64,000 nucleotides of DNA from Paragordius varius (Eukaryota > Nematomorpha): the NCBI GenBank assembly GCA_964247055.1, contig OZ176055.1:8742001-8806000 (forward strand), read 5' to 3'. Both the position numbers and the translations under genes were made by a program. Shown here in pieces: positions 37,901-51,700 of this stretch (the stretch's first letter is position 1; each line of letters begins with the position of its first letter). The notes under the pieces were generated by a model. It was not told the origin of the DNA and ran no database searches. It worked only from the letters and a program-made list of their open reading frames with translations.

Positions 37901-40054
37901 CACTTTTTGCTGTTTGCCAATAAGCAAAAGAACCATTTAACACCACCACTGAAATCAAGACTATTCCCAAGTAAAGCTATTAAACATATAAATCAATATA
38001 ACAAATTTTGCTGGATACATATTATTTCCAATATATGTGTTTTAACAGTTTTAATTTTAATCAATTACACTTTTAAAGGATGTTTACCAATTTTAAACTA
38101 TATATGATATGGAATGTTATAGCAGATTTTTGCATCGTAATATAAAAGAATTATGGTAATTATTCATTAAAACAATATTATGGTAATTATTCATTAAAAC
38201 AATAATAATCCATTTGCTTTGGATCTATCGTTAAACCAGTGTAAAAGCTGTATGGTGTATTTTTATAAAATATCCAGATTATTACACTTTTAAAACAAAC
38301 AGTTTAGTTTGATATTAAAAGGTTTTTTAAAAAACTCTATCTCATCAAAAATACAGTACAAACGAAAATATACGGACAAAACGTAAAAATACAAAAAACA
38401 AATATTTTTTTCAAAAGACAACCATATTTTTAAAACCTTAATTTTTACTAAATAGAATATTTGATTACGATCGTAAACCACATAATGGATTGTGCTACCA
38501 ATATCCATCTTTATTTTATACTTTGTTGTTTAAAACAATGAGTTATATTTAATAAAAATTAGGATTTGGAAAAAATGTTCTTTAATTTTTACTGTTTGTC
38601 CGTATAATTTCAATTTTTATTTTATATATGTTGAAATTTGTGTAAAAATTAGTTTATTATATATTATTATATTTTAATTTTCATACAAATATTGTGATAT
38701 TTTACACATTAATAATCAATTAAATAAATCAAAATTAATTCTTATATTGTTACCGCGTTACTTTTAAAAATTTTTCTATAATCAGGGATTCGAACCGAAG
38801 CATATTTTATGGAACTGAAACCACAATCTTTTTTCCAAGACCGTTTAAGAAACAAAAATTTTAAATTTTGAAATAAGCTCCGCGGTTCTCTTTTTTTAAT
38901 TTATATCATTTTAAATTTAATTTAATTCTTTTGGTAAGGTTGATGTTTTTGCGGCTAATTATTTAATTTCTATCAAAAAATCGAAAAACTATGATTTTGG
39001 AAAAAATATCACTAAAATCCGAACCATTTAACCAAAAAAACGAGAATATATCCAAAAAGTATCCGGGTAATCCCTGTTACTAAATAATACTATAAATCCG
39101 AAACATATTTGAATATCTAACCTAAAACTTTTGTGCATCAACTTTCATTCATCAAACTTTTTTTTGAAAAAATGCCACAAAAAAATAACCAATTTGAATG
39201 GGAAAAAAAAGTTAAGAATGACAAATGCAACATATAAAATATATATTTAAAATAAATATTTAAAAATGGTTACATTATCTTTGGGGGCCGTGGATATGCT
39301 CGTTAAATCTACAATACCATAAGCAACGAAACACAGGATGGATCCTATGATTAGGAGGGAAGCAAATCCCGACACTTGGTGATGCAAAAATTTTATCCAT
39401 TCAGGTGTTTTAGGGGGCGGTTTTAACACATTGAGTCCGTGATCTGATAACCGTGATTCGGCTTCTTCAACAGTTAAACCCTAAAATTATTTTTGAAATT
39501 AGAAGATAGATAAATAAATTGTAATTTAAAATTTACAGTAGGAAGGAAAAAAATGAAATTATACAGACGATAATAAACGTAAACACATAAATAAAATATT
39601 TATTTATATTTTTTTAAAAAAAGGGTTTTTGAACCTTGATTATTTCAGTAGGAAGGAAAAAAATGAAATTAAACAGACTAATATACGTTTTCCAAAAACT
39701 GCTGTACTTTTTTAAAAAAACTTGATTAATTAACTATAACTCATTTCATAGTGTTTTAGGTTGCATAATATGGAATGTAAATGTAAATTTATAACACATC
39801 ACTCAATTATGTATATCACAATTCTAATGATAAATGATTTATTTATAGAGAGTAAAAAATCACGGTTAAAAGGTATGCTTGTGTTTGGGAAAAAAATATT
39901 TCGTTATTTTTTTACATTTTGTCTGCACAATTTCAATTTTTACTATGTGTCGCCCAATCGTAAATACTAAAAGACAAATTTTTTCATTGGACTGATTTAC
40001 TCTTTTATAGATATATGAAATCGTTTTAAGTAGATATAGAGATGTACCACACTC

Positions 40055-40085
<31 letters not shown>

Positions 40086-40886
40086 CCATTTACAGTTCAA
40101 ATTAACCCTTTAACAATTCAAATTCACCCTGAAAATAAATTATGTTTTTGGGCTAATTTAACTCATCATTATAATGAAATATATCTTTATGGCATAGTTT
40201 ATTATTTTTTCAGTATTAAATTAATTTTAGACAAAATTAAAAAATATAAGTAATTTTTAATCTTAAAAAATAAATTATTTTAGGGTGAAATTGAATCATA
40301 AATGGTACATTAAAATTGTAATATGTGATTATGTAGAAAAAATCAAAATTGAAAAAAGTATGGCGGTTTTTATAGAAAAAAATAATCTTTAATATTCATA
40401 ATTTTATTTTTCATTGTAATAGTTATTTGAAAAAAAAGTAATTTAGGTTATTTATGTATAAATATTATAAAAACTTGTTCAGGGTCTGTTTGAAACCGTT
40501 CATACAAGGCATACAAAGGTTCGGTATGGAAGTTCTAGAAAAAAATTAAACTAAAAGTAGAAATTGAGAATTTTGGAGGGCGGACAAGTATAAAAGTATA
40601 TAAAAATTCTTAGGATTTTAATTAGACTGAAAAAAAAATAGTTTACATATTCCTCATTAGATAATGAGATTGATGGAGCCCGGGATTTAGTAAGTTTGTG
40701 GGAGAAAAGACTTAATATTTTATCCTTGATTTTTTCGCCCGTCTTGACATTCTGTTTGATCTTTTTGATAGAAGCCCTTTTCAATTCCTGCGTACGAATA
40801 GATATAGGCGAAGCGGCGCGTTCAATTAAGGAATTATTCCTGAGGGATTTCTTAACTTCCTCAGAATCTAAGTTAATTTGTGGCAT
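28978..40886 (-). CDS. ATP1A: Na+/K+-ATPase-type alpha subunit (P-type class IIC ATPase), complete, 19 exons
   Basis: Plasma-membrane P-type cation pump. Exons: 40647-40886, 40475-40534, 39274-39480, 37863-37976, 37576-37710, 36540-36657, 35922-36190, 35298-35496, 33622-33866, 32960-33370, 32519-32643, 31776-32056, 31114-31215, 30750-30904, 30421-30512, 30182-30356, 29867-29997, 29408-29506, 28978-29098; sum 1092 codons plus stop, all phases consistent. Seen: [13 protein letters not shown] before M1, [13 protein letters not shown] (M4), [15 protein letters not shown] with phospho-Asp about 416, [58 protein letters not shown] (M6), and the C-terminus WVEQETYY typical of Na,K pumps. The N-terminus is long and basic, before the usual start of homology. 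Several cation-site positions differ (see findings). Introns carry MITEs and a minisatellite. It could be a divergent paralogue rather than the main pump. Confidence 0.95.
29165..29365. mobile_element. degraded copy of the 271-bp MITE family in an ATPase intron
   Basis: Shares tgtgttaccaatatac and tttcatactttgtagtt with the reference copy at 50143-50413. Lies in the last intron of the ATPase gene. Terminal repeats are eroded, so ends are approximate. Confidence 0.5.
31216..31237. repeat. (TA)n microsatellite beside an ATPase splice acceptor
   Basis: The TA run directly abuts the acceptor of the exon at 31114-31215, so it occupies the place of the pyrimidine tract. Confidence 0.7.
33885..34935. 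repeat. intronic minisatellite, about five units of 195-217 bp
   Basis: Within the intron 33867-35297 of the ATPase gene. The block ttattatatgtttgtatgc recurs near 33890, 34090, 34307, 34502 and 34719, each followed by atgcaaaaatggttttgctac, attgattgtgtagtctaata and ggaattttaattaaacat. Unit lengths alternate because two segments are absent from some units. Divergence between units is low to moderate. Confidence 0.88.
34936..35055. mobile_element. half copy of the ATTCAAATTCACCC MITE
   Basis: Carries the right arm only (tttaagggtgaatttaaaat ... aaatttgaattgtagaatgg), directly next to the intronic minisatellite. Confidence 0.5.
37203..37469. mobile_element. MITE, ATTCAAATTCACCC family, in an ATPase intron
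   Basis: Left end tcatttacaattcaaa and right end tttgaactgtaaatggta are inverted repeats, each containing tandem copies of a ~19-bp word (ttgaa-caattcaaattcacc). The centre is A/T-rich with no ORF. Same family as 40083-40318, 49812-50036, 51229-51750 and 53008-53166. Confidence 0.75.
38352..38620. mobile_element. copy of the 271-bp MITE family in an ATPase intron
   Basis: Starts cagtacaaacgaaaatatac followed by ggacaaaacgtaaaaat and ends gtccgtataatttcaatttt, inverted as in the copy at 50143. Middle blocks gtgctaccaatatcc and actttgttgtttaaaacaat match. Confidence 0.75.
40060..40085. repeat. (AT)n microsatellite
   Basis: Uninterrupted AT run directly adjoining the MITE at 40083. Confidence 0.85.
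40083..40318. mobile_element. MITE, ATTCAAATTCACCC family, in an ATPase intron
   Basis: Left arm ccatttacagttcaaatt, right arm gggtgaaattgaatcataaa; inverted. No ORF. Confidence 0.7.
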
Positions 40887-42660
40887 TTGTTTAAGTTTTA
40901 TTATACAGGCATGATGATATAAATTATGTTGAAATAGCACAATGGCTTAGTTATAACTTTTTTTTACGATTAAAATTGTATATACTAATATATCAAACGT
41001 TCAGTTTTGAGTATTTAAATTTTTTGTTGTTTTGTTTATCATCATAGACAAATAGTAGATGATACTTTAAAGGTGTGAAATAATAAATAATTCATTTAGC
41101 CATATATTACATATGATAAAACCACAAAATTTTTTAAAAATGGAAAAAATTATAAAATATTTATTTTATTTATAGTATAAATTAATAGTAATTTATTTAC
41201 ATTAAAAGAAAGATATAAAAAATTATACACCCCTATGCATATTTATAGGCGCGCGCGTTATGTTACTATGTTACAAAGGGAAATCATGTATTAAAGAAAT
41301 AAAAATTATATATGCAAAATAGATAAAAACAAACAAAAGTATGCATAAATCAATAAAAATAAATAAATATAAATAAACCAATATAGAAAATTTTAAAAAA
41401 AAATTTAAAATTTTAGTAAATAAGTCTGTATTTATATTCAATTTCAATAGTTTTAAGACATTTGCCTTCAAGCTATATATCCTTGAGGTTAAAGGTGCGA
41501 TACTTTTTTTAAATATAATTTGGATTGTTGCCGATATTAGATATGCATTAAAGGTTTTTGCATAAATTATTGATAAGTCAAGGTTATATCAGTATTTTTA
41601 ATTGTATTTATGTTTTAACTTTCTATTTATTATACTATATTTCAAAGCACCACTTTTTATGTTTAAATATATCCGCTGAATTCGTTTAATTCGAATTATA
41701 TTACCTCAAACCTTTGTATCGCCAATATTTTAATGTTTTTTAAATGCCTTTTACACCGACCGTTTTCTTGAACTGTTTGATAATTTTATAGGTAGTAAAA
41801 AGTAAAAATTATAGTGAAACATTTTTATGCGGAATGAATTAAAATGTTTATCATTGGCTGTATCGAATGCGAGATACTGGTTTTCTTTTGCACAAAACGG
41901 TAATGAAATAATCGTAAATAGTTTTTAGCTATTTTTTAGAGAATGAATAAAAACTTTTTTCACAAATATGGTTTTTCTAACCCTTTTTAAAATCTTTTGA
42001 TTATATTTTTTGTATTACTGGGATTGTGAATAATTAAGTTTTGAGTATGGCTTTTCTATGTTTTAATTAGAAAGAAATTTCTTGCCGTTCATTCAATTAC
42101 TTCAATTTAATAATATGGATATTCATTTAATCAATGTGCTACAGAGCTTAACCTAATTTTCCTTTAATAAAGCTTAAATTTAACTACACCTAGGGGTAAA
42201 AACTGACAGATGAAAAATGGCGAGTTCTGAATTACAAAAGTTTAATATTTATTATAAGAATTGCATAATGTAACGAAGCCGAATTAGCCCTAGGATTAAA
42301 CAGCGACATTGGCTTTCAAAATTGTTTTATAAAATGCAGTATACGATTACACTTAGGTTTATGCACCCCTTATAAATACAATTTAAAGATTGGGTCTATA
42401 AGACAATATTCTGAAGGAGTAATAAAATTTAAGTTAGGATAAAAAATATATTTAAAGACGGCCGTAAACCGGGAAAACATAATTATGTAGAGAATTTATA
42501 AATCGGTTGATTATTATTATAGACAATTTTAACTAAGGGCGTTCAGCCTCATTATATACATAGTGTCAAAACTATTACCAGCCGTCAAAAAATTAAATTA
42601 CAAGTTAGTCAGAGATATGTAAAATAGAAAAAATAAAAAACGTTTATTATTTTATATATA
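40887..42660. other. 5' flank of the ATPase gene
   Basis: Presumed promoter region followed by A/T-rich spacer. No TATA box or transposon terminus stands out. The reading frame at 41271-41471 is low complexity. Confidence 0.4.
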
Positions 42661-44375
42661 ACTAGCTGGCCCTGTCAGGCTTCGCTGTGACCGTAGTCTC
42701 ATCGGTAATTATTCTTAATAATTTGCATAATGGAGATAAAAAAATATTGAAAAACAACTTTAATAAAAAGAATGTCTTTAATTATTCTTTTACGGGTTTT
42801 TGGTTAGGCTCAAATATTGACTACACGAAATTGACCATATTAAAACTGTCCCTTATTAAAGTTAATACTATCATTGGATATTTAAGATTTTCGTTTTACG
42901 AAATCATGGTTAAAGTTTTATTTTGAATATTCACACAGCTGGGATCAAGGGAGATAAAAAGTAAATCATTTGTGGTCCCTTTTTAAAGGTCCCAGAAATG
43001 TACTGAACTCGTATGGCTTCTAATTTTTTCTGAAAATTAGCTACATAACCACGCCATTTTTGTATGGCGTCTCAGTTTTAAACCGGTTGACCCCTGCCCA
43101 TAGACCTATATGGAAAAAGCGCTGAGTTAAATTCTTTGCCTTTCTAGGGCAAATATTTGGAATCATTTTTCATACCATCGTCTCATGGGTTATTCAAAAA
43201 AATACATTAACACTAAATAATTGTTATTGATGGCGTATTTTTAGGGCATAAAGGCCCCAAATTAACGGCTAATAAATAAAAACGCCTGACCTTAATTTTT
43301 ACCTAGTTACGGGTAATATTTCAAGCTTTTAATGAGCACATATAGCTTTATTAATTTTCTGTAAATTAGCTCCAAAACAACGAAATTTCTATATAATGGC
43401 GCAGTTTTTGGCGGGTAGCTCCTTACCCAGGGGCAGGTACAAAAAAAGCGTTGGGCAAAATTTTTGCCTTTATATGGGGAATATATGAAATTATCATGGA
43501 TTCCATATGTTTCTATTAGATTCATAGGTTTTCTGTTTGACTCTAAAAGCATGCTGTATCGATATGGTGACGCAGTTTTACGCGGGTAGCTCCCTAACCA
43601 GGGGAGAAACAAAAAAACACTCGATTAAATTTTTTGCCTTAATTGGGGTAATAATTGGAATCATTATTGATTCCATATGTTCTTGTGGGATTTTCGAAAA
43701 ATTGCCTCAAAACCAAAAAGTCATTCTATGGTGGCGCATTTTTCAGGGCAAGGGCCTAATTAACGGCTAATTTTAAAAAACCGCACGACCTAATTTTTGC
43801 CTTGTTACGAGTATTATTGTAAGCAGCTATGGAACTCATATGGCATGATAGGTTTTCTGAAATTTAGCCCCAAAGGCACGCTATTTCGACATGACGGGGC
43901 AGTTTTCAACGGGTACCTGTTTACCCAGCAGTCAATATAAAAAAACGTCTACTAAAATTTTTATCTAACAGGGAACACTTGTAATCCTCATTGAATTTTT
44001 ACGGTCTCATACCTTGGGCGAAAAATAGATTCACAAAATTATTTTTGTGGACTTGGTTTTTTAGAAAAAAATGGCATTTTACGGGGGAGGGGTAAAAAGA
44101 GGACCTAAATAAAAATAGCGAGCCGACTTGTTCGGCGTAATCAAAAAAAAGTAAATAAAAATATTTAAAATCGAATGGTCCAAACACGTTTTCTGGAAAA
44201 TTGCCTCAAAGACACGGTTTTAGAATTATTATACAATTTGAAAAAAGGTTGAAGCTATTGTTGAGGCATTATTAATGATTATATTTTTTCGACATTTGGA
44301 TTTGAATGGGTTTACCGGTTTTCAGGAAACAGACAAAGCCACCACTTTTCATTTTTATAAATATTTAGATTCTTA
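42661..44375. repeat. dispersed repeat, copy B, complete-looking, with tandem-unit core
   Basis: Begins after tatata with actagctggccctgtcaggc and ends near tataaatatttagatt at 44375. The core has about three diverged ~310-bp units collinear with copy A at 13045-14830: the strings atggaaaaagcgctgagtta and ataccatcgtc occur in both. The terminal block with ttggatttgaatgggttta matches copy A and the short inverted copy at 62918-63119. No transposase-like ORF is present; reading frames inside (43307-43612) simply translate the unit repeatedly. Confidence 0.82.
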
Positions 44376-45755
44376 TACTCATCTAAAATATGATGTAAAA
44401 TTTCCGAGGAATCTTGCCTTATTATTAATAATAATATATGTGAGATTAGATACAAGATGTTCTGAAATCAGAGACTGAGTTTGACTGCGCTAGGAGGCAT
44501 AATATACCGAAAAGCGAAAATTTAAAACATTTTTTCATCTCGTTGATGTAAAAGTTTGTGATTACTTTTGATTTACTATTAGAATGATATAAAAAAACAT
44601 CAGTTATACCATGTCGCGTTTCGCTATTAATATAGATAACTATGGTTAGGCATTTCATGGATAAAAAATTAATTTGAACGCTTATAAATGCAATAATTAA
44701 CGGTTATCAGGCAATTCATACCACAAATTCCAATACATTTGCATTGAAGAAACTTAATTAATCAATTGAATTTCTTTAATAATGTTTACAACCTTTGATT
44801 ATTAACATAAGGTAAGATTGTAAAATTTCACACATTTTATTACAGTAAATTTAAGTTTTATACCATACTCGACATATAATTTTTACGTGATAAACATAAT
44901 TATTTGACTAGGTTAAGTTTAAAACCGGTCTGTTACAACCCATCATACCCAACCCTATATATCACCTCTTATTTTTATTCTATTCTCATATTGTTTGAAA
45001 AAGATACAGTTTTTATGATTTGTTTTTTTTTCCGTTCAAATGATAAGGTATTTATATCCTGCGTAAATACCCCCCTGACCAAAAGCAAGTCTTTAATCTT
45101 AATCAAAATCCTTATTAGTGAGTGTACAATATGTATATATTTTCATGTTTTGCGGTTGTAGGTATCTTTAATAACAATTATCGTTTCTCAAGTCTATAAT
45201 TAATTTTGCCATGTTTTATGGGGACAGCTTGCAATATAATTTTTCAATCTAATTTATAATGTTGCATATTTTTTAAAATATTTTTATCCTATCTCTACGT
45301 TCAATATGTCCCAACCAACTTAGTCTTTTGGTTTGGTTGGGATAATTGAAAGATGTGCAGGAAATAACTCTTTAATTTATAGATATTTGATCTTGCTGTA
45401 AACTGCATTTATAGCCCAATTTTAAAACATAAATGTCGGAATAATCCCCCTGATGACAATAGACAGGAGGCAACTGTAAAATTTCCTTTATTATACTGAA
45501 AAAATGATATTTAATTTGCTTTGCCCAATATGGTATATTATCAATATCATAAATAATCTTTTCATAATTATTTAGTTTTTTTCCGTATGAAAAAACAAGA
45601 CAAGAAAAGAATTATATAACTCAGGAAAATTGACATTTATTGCCATATTTGACAAAAAGCAAACATACAAACACATTTATTTTAAAGCGCACCATTACAT
45701 TACATTATTTTGAGCACATATAAAAACCATATAAATATTTCGATTATTATAATTT
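44376..45755. other. 3' flank of carnitine acetyltransferase, with a LINE scrap
   Basis: Mostly A/T-rich. At 45275-45340 the minus strand reads RLSWLGHIERRDR, the short RW.GHV.R motif of LINE C-termini, so a small LINE remnant lies there. Nothing else is identified. Confidence 0.45.
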
Positions 45756-48700
45756 TTAAATTAAAATTTTTCTGACATCAATCATAGATTCAGTAAACAA
45801 TTTAGCCAATTGAATATTGGAATTTTGACGTGATTCTCGACTCACCAATGTATTGCAAAGTGAAATGGCGTAATTTATGCATGTTTTGTCAGGGTTGTAA
45901 CAAAACCCATAACTTTTTCCATCATTGATTTGGAGTGGTCCGTAAAACATGTAGGAATCATAAGGGTTAGATATCTAATACGTGCAGTTTTTAAATTATT
46001 AATAAAAGGTTAAAAACTAATGCTTTTTCCCACAAAGAAAACGCTATTATTTACCATATAATTTTTTATGGTTACAAATGAATAAGCTTGTTTTAACTTT
46101 ATTCCTTATTTTGCAACTCAAAACAATAGGGTATAACATTCCAAAATATATTTCTTATTTAAAAAACTTATCCTTTCTTTTATATGTTTTGTCATTTTTT
46201 ATTATATGGGAAATAGAATATCAATATTTCTGATAAAATATAGATATAAATCATGCAATACACTCCAAAATAAATACAAAACCAATTTAGTTAATTTACG
46301 AACGAAAAAAACAGATCATTCTATAAAATCCGCTTTATGACTAATCAGTGTTTAAAAATTACAAACTGATTTTTCTTTTTGTTAAGCATCGCAAATATAA
46401 ATTTAAACGCCTTTAAATCCAAAAAAATGTAGAATTAACAAAAAGTATTTCGATTTAACTAACTTGACTCGTGGACAATGAAAAATAGGTGCTTTTAATC
46501 CATAAAGGATCTTTCAATAACTCAAGAAAGTCGCCATTTTGATATTTTTCTGCAATTTTTCTAAGACCCAGTATATGACGATCTATACCTTCACCGTTCA
46601 TGGCCTACATATATAATATATATATAAAGTAAAAATTGATATTATACGGACAAAACGTAAAAATATAAGGACAAATATTTTTTCTAAAAGACAACCATAC
46701 TTTTTAAATTTTGTTTGCTTGAATGTAAATCATTATTTAAAATTGCAAAATTTAAAATAGAGATGTATTATATTATCACAATTATAATATTTTACAATTG
46801 TAGTCAAATAAAATATGGATGTTTTTTTAAAAAAATATATGTCTAAGTTTTTACATATTGTCTTTGATTAAATTTATTTTATTCACAGATCAGAAACATG
46901 GGCACTGACAAACACGCTCAACACTAAATTACTTTAGACAGAACATAGACTTTTAAATATAATCATTATATTTTCACTATGCCAAACAATTTAATTAACC
47001 CACACAGTGTAGAAAATAAAATCAATAGCCAATATCATCCAAACAGTTAAGTTTTAAGATGGGCGCGTCAAATATATCGTAGAAATCCGCTCAACATACT
47101 AAAAAAACCATGTTTTACATTACAAAGTGTGGACCCCGCACTTAAAGACCTATAAAACAACATACCTCCTGCAAACAATTCATAAGAATATGCTTGCTCA
47201 ACACAAATTAGACATAGACTTTCTTAGCTTAGCTTATAATAGAACGTTATGGAGAAAACAACTACAAGAGACGTTCTTTTGGGACAAAATTTCTTAAATG
47301 AACCAAATAACAGACAAAACGTATTAGTTAGATGCTTTGAATTCCCTTTTTTTGTGTGAATATAATTTTTGTAATTTCGTTTTTGTGATGTATACAATTT
47401 ATTGTCACATGTTTATTTAATGACTGATAGATTTTGTATTTAAGATTATTACATGAGTTAAAAGGCTTATATATCATACCAATATATCCAATATCGATAT
47501 AAAATTGAAAGTGCACACATATTTAAGATAAGTTTTAGCAAAAATTTTTTTTGCATTTTTTGTCCGAAAAAATATTTTGGAATCAAATGTCGCGATAAAA
47601 TAAATAAAGTTTAACCGTATAGTAAAAAAATAAGTTTATATACTTCTTTAGTAAGGCGTGAATGTTTAGTCATAGCTTCCAAAGCAAGGTTCCTTAAATT
47701 TTCTTTACCCGTGTTATCTATTTCAAATGAGAGAGTTTAGAAATTCAATAAAATTAAAACCGCAAAAATTTCAATTTTAAACAACAATTACATTAATAGA
47801 CCAATAGTTTTTGTAAATATGGATCATGTTTTGATTTTACATATGCTGAATTTGTTACCAATTTACAACTCTACGGCTTTTCCAAAAACACGATAGATTA
47901 TATCAAGAATAAATTAGGGTTTAAAAATCATGGTTTTCTTTACACAAAAAATATCAGCATTTTATTACTTGTTATATATTGTATTTCCTTAATTTCAATT
48001 TTTAACAAAATAAAAAAAATGTTTGTCTTTACCTTTATCTATATTAGAAGCGTTTAAAATAAATTGGCGACAAAAATTAAGTGTTTCAGGCGTGCATGAA
48101 CGAATAGTTTCAGTTCGACCCTTAATAAATTTTCTAGTTGATGCGGACTCATAAGTGGCACAACACTCTTTATGTAATCTAATTTTGTAAATGAAATATT
48201 AGAAATATTAAATAATTTAAAAAATATATATTAAAATATCAATCATCTATTAGTTTGACAACTAATATAAATTATATTAAAAATCATAATCCTATATATA
48301 AAATGTAAAAATTGAAGACAATATATTTTTGAAAAGACAATTTATACCTTAAGAACATTGTTTTTACAAAAATGCAAAATAGGGAATAGAGAAGCACATT
48401 GGCAACACAATAAATTATATAATTCACTTTGTTATAATAAAGTTTAAATAAAAGAAATTAAATTATCATTTGGTTTTACGTTTTTCTGTATATTTATTTA
48501 AAAATTTAATTTTTTATATATACCACAAATTTTAAAAAGTAAAAATTAATTTTTATAAAAATCCAACCGTAAATATATTTAATATTAAGGTTCCACAAAA
48601 AGTATTTTTTTTAATGGCATTTTTATGCCCGAACAATGATAGTTGGTCATATTTTTGAGCTTTAAAATATTATTTTTTCTAAAAAAATCAAGTTTATAAG

Positions 48701-51700
48701 TTACGCAAAAAATTACCGAAAATATGCCAATTGTAAGGCTAATTGTATAAATGCATCAGGACTTACACTAAGTTGTTTGATTTGTGCAGTACCAAAATCC
48801 TCAAATTTGTATAAACAAAGTTGCAAACTATCGATATAACTATGACAATAGTAAGGACATACATTATACTTTTTATGTGATCACTCTTTATAATTTTATG
48901 TTTTAATAATTACGTATTAGTATATCAATTATTACATTCGTTTTTTCTTATTATTTTTTATCCATTGAAAATGATAGTATTATATGTATCAAAAATTTTG
49001 AATATAATATAAAATTTCTAAAAATTTCAGAGAATTCAAATTCATATCACCTGAAACAAATTGAAAGAGTTTTTTGATATATTTTAGCTTCACTAATTAT
49101 AAATGCAGCTTTCAATAAAAAAAAGTACCAAATCCAAAAATCGATTTTTATATTAAAAATAAATTAGAAAAAACTATTTGAATGACAAAAATAGCAAAAG
49201 TATACTCATCAATCCATTCACTAGTTTTTTCTATCGCGTCATAATGGTCTCTTGTAAGGTTCGAAAAAGTTAGTAATTTTGGTGGGCTATACGATGATGA
49301 ATTAATAAATTTTTTTTCATTTTCGGCTTTTGATTGACTAAAAAGCGTGTAGATTTTTAAAAAAAAATTAAAATAATCAGATAATAACTTTAAAGCCATA
49401 AATCAAACAGAACTTGTACTGTAAATTTTTCCAATTTTTATATATATTATATATTTTTTTATAACAAAATCCTAGTTTTTGGGATATAACCATTAAAAGT
49501 TGCATTTACCTATCCACAAAAGAGTATTGGTTATCATTTTCTAATTATTTTATAATTATCCGTAAAAATTAAAGAAAATATAGAAATAATTAACTGTAAA
49601 TGATTAAAATCGATTGTAATATTTCTTTCGGGATAATTTTGAATGAGATAATATATATAGTCTTACATATATTGAGTAATGTAGCTTAATAAGGAAAAAT
49701 AGGGACCGCCTTCGGCCACAGTATGTTCGTAATTTATACCAATTTTGCCTGATGTTCGATCCATTATAACCTGAAAATATTTGTGAAATTAAATTATTTT
49801 TTTAAAATAATAAACCATTTACAATTCAAATTCACCCTCGAACAATTCGAATTCACCCTAGAACAATTCATATTCACCCTAAAAATAAATTATGTGTTTT
49901 CGGGCTTATATAACTCATCATTAATATGAATATAACATAGTTTATTGTTTCAATATTATTTTAATTTTTAATAAACACATAAATTATTTTAGGGTGAATT
50001 TGAATTGTTTAAGGATGAATTAAGTGTAAATGATATATATGATTATATAAAATATTTTAATTAATTATATTTCATTAATGGTTTATTAATATTAATAAAC
50101 TTCCTCGTAAAATTTATAATGATTGCTATAAATATTTTTTACAGTAAAAATTGAAATTATACAGGCATATACATATAAAGACAAAAAATTTGTTCAAAAG
50201 ACAACCATACTTTTTTAACCCTTAATTTATCCTTCATTAAAATACAATCGTAAAATACATTAATTGTGTTACCAATTTACATCTCTATTTTATTATTTGC
50301 AGTTTAAAACAATCAGGTTTAATAATCAAGATTTAAAAGTATAGTTGTCTTTAAGAAAAAAATATTTGTCTTTATATAGTAATGTTTTGTCCGTATAATT
50401 TCAATTTTTACTGTGTATATTTCAATTTATAATTTATCGAAAAATTTGATATTAGCTGCTTCGAGAAAGAATTGTTATGTTTTCAAAAAAATTTATTCTA
50501 TATTTTTGTGTATTCTAGTTCTAACCCTAGGAACTTAACATACCCCAAATAATTTGTTTTTATTTTCATTATTATTTTTGATGGAGCATATTTTTTTACA
50601 CTACAAAAAAATATTAGTTTTATAAAACTTAAACTTTTTCAATCCATTCGATTTATCTATAAAAATACCACAATAAAAATTTTTTAAAATCTTTTAACAA
50701 GAATCTAAATTATAGTAATGTTGTATAAAATAATTCACATTCCCTTAAATAACTAAACTAAACTTTAAAAATATTTAAAAAAAATATAGAAAACGTCTAC
50801 TTTTGTGAAAAATTTTAAGTTTATAAAACTTAAACAATTTCAATTTATTCTAATACCCAAAATAAAAAAATATTAAAATCTTTAAACAAGTATCTAAATT
50901 TCTACAGTAATGTTGTATTAAACATCCATTTTGATATATAATTCACATTATTCCCTTAAATAACTAAACTAAACTTTAAACTCTAAAAAAATCTTTTGGA
51001 ATCCTAAAAAATCTTAAAAATTTCTACCTGTAATGTTTTATCAAACCATCGATTCCCTGTATTCCATTTACTTCCATTCCCATGCAATATATTATTTGCA
51101 ACAAAATTTTGATTATCATCGGTATTAGAGTTTGGTGTTTGTTGATCCAAGCATAAAATACATAAGGAATTACAAATTACGTGGCAAATTTCTTTATTTA
51201 TTACATCTGTTTAAAATTATCGTTATAATACACTATTTACACCTTAAATTCACCCTTGAACAATTCAAATACTTGAACAATTCAAATCCTCAAATAATTT
51301 AAATTCACCCTCGAACAATTCGAAATCCTTAAACAATTCAAATATACCATTTACACCTCAAATTCACCCTAGAACAATTCAAAATCACCCTAGAACAATT
51401 TAAATTCATCCTTAAACACTTCAAATATACCATTTACGTCTAAAATTCACCCTCGAACAATTCAAATTTACCCTTGAACAATTTAATTCATCCTTGAACA
51501 ATTTAAATTTACCCTAGAACAATTATTTACCCCAAAAATAAATTGGGTGAATTTTGGCTAATATAACCCATTAATATGCATTATTTTTGTATAGTTTAGT
51601 AAATTTTCAGTATTATGTTAATTTTAAACGAAATTTTATTTTTTATATATATAAAAAAAATATATATGTTATTTTTTTACTCAATTACACATAATTTATT

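Noticed and set aside
38770-38800. tRNA-like T-loop string ggttcgaatccc on the minus strand
   Set aside because: The five bases on either side do not pair as a T-stem, and no anticodon arm or acceptor stem can be formed.
43307-43612. Minus-strand ORF with repeated PW..SYP..TA.YR motifs, looking like a repeat protein
   Set aside because: The repetition comes from the tandem DNA unit read in one frame; the equivalent frame in other units and in copy A is interrupted.
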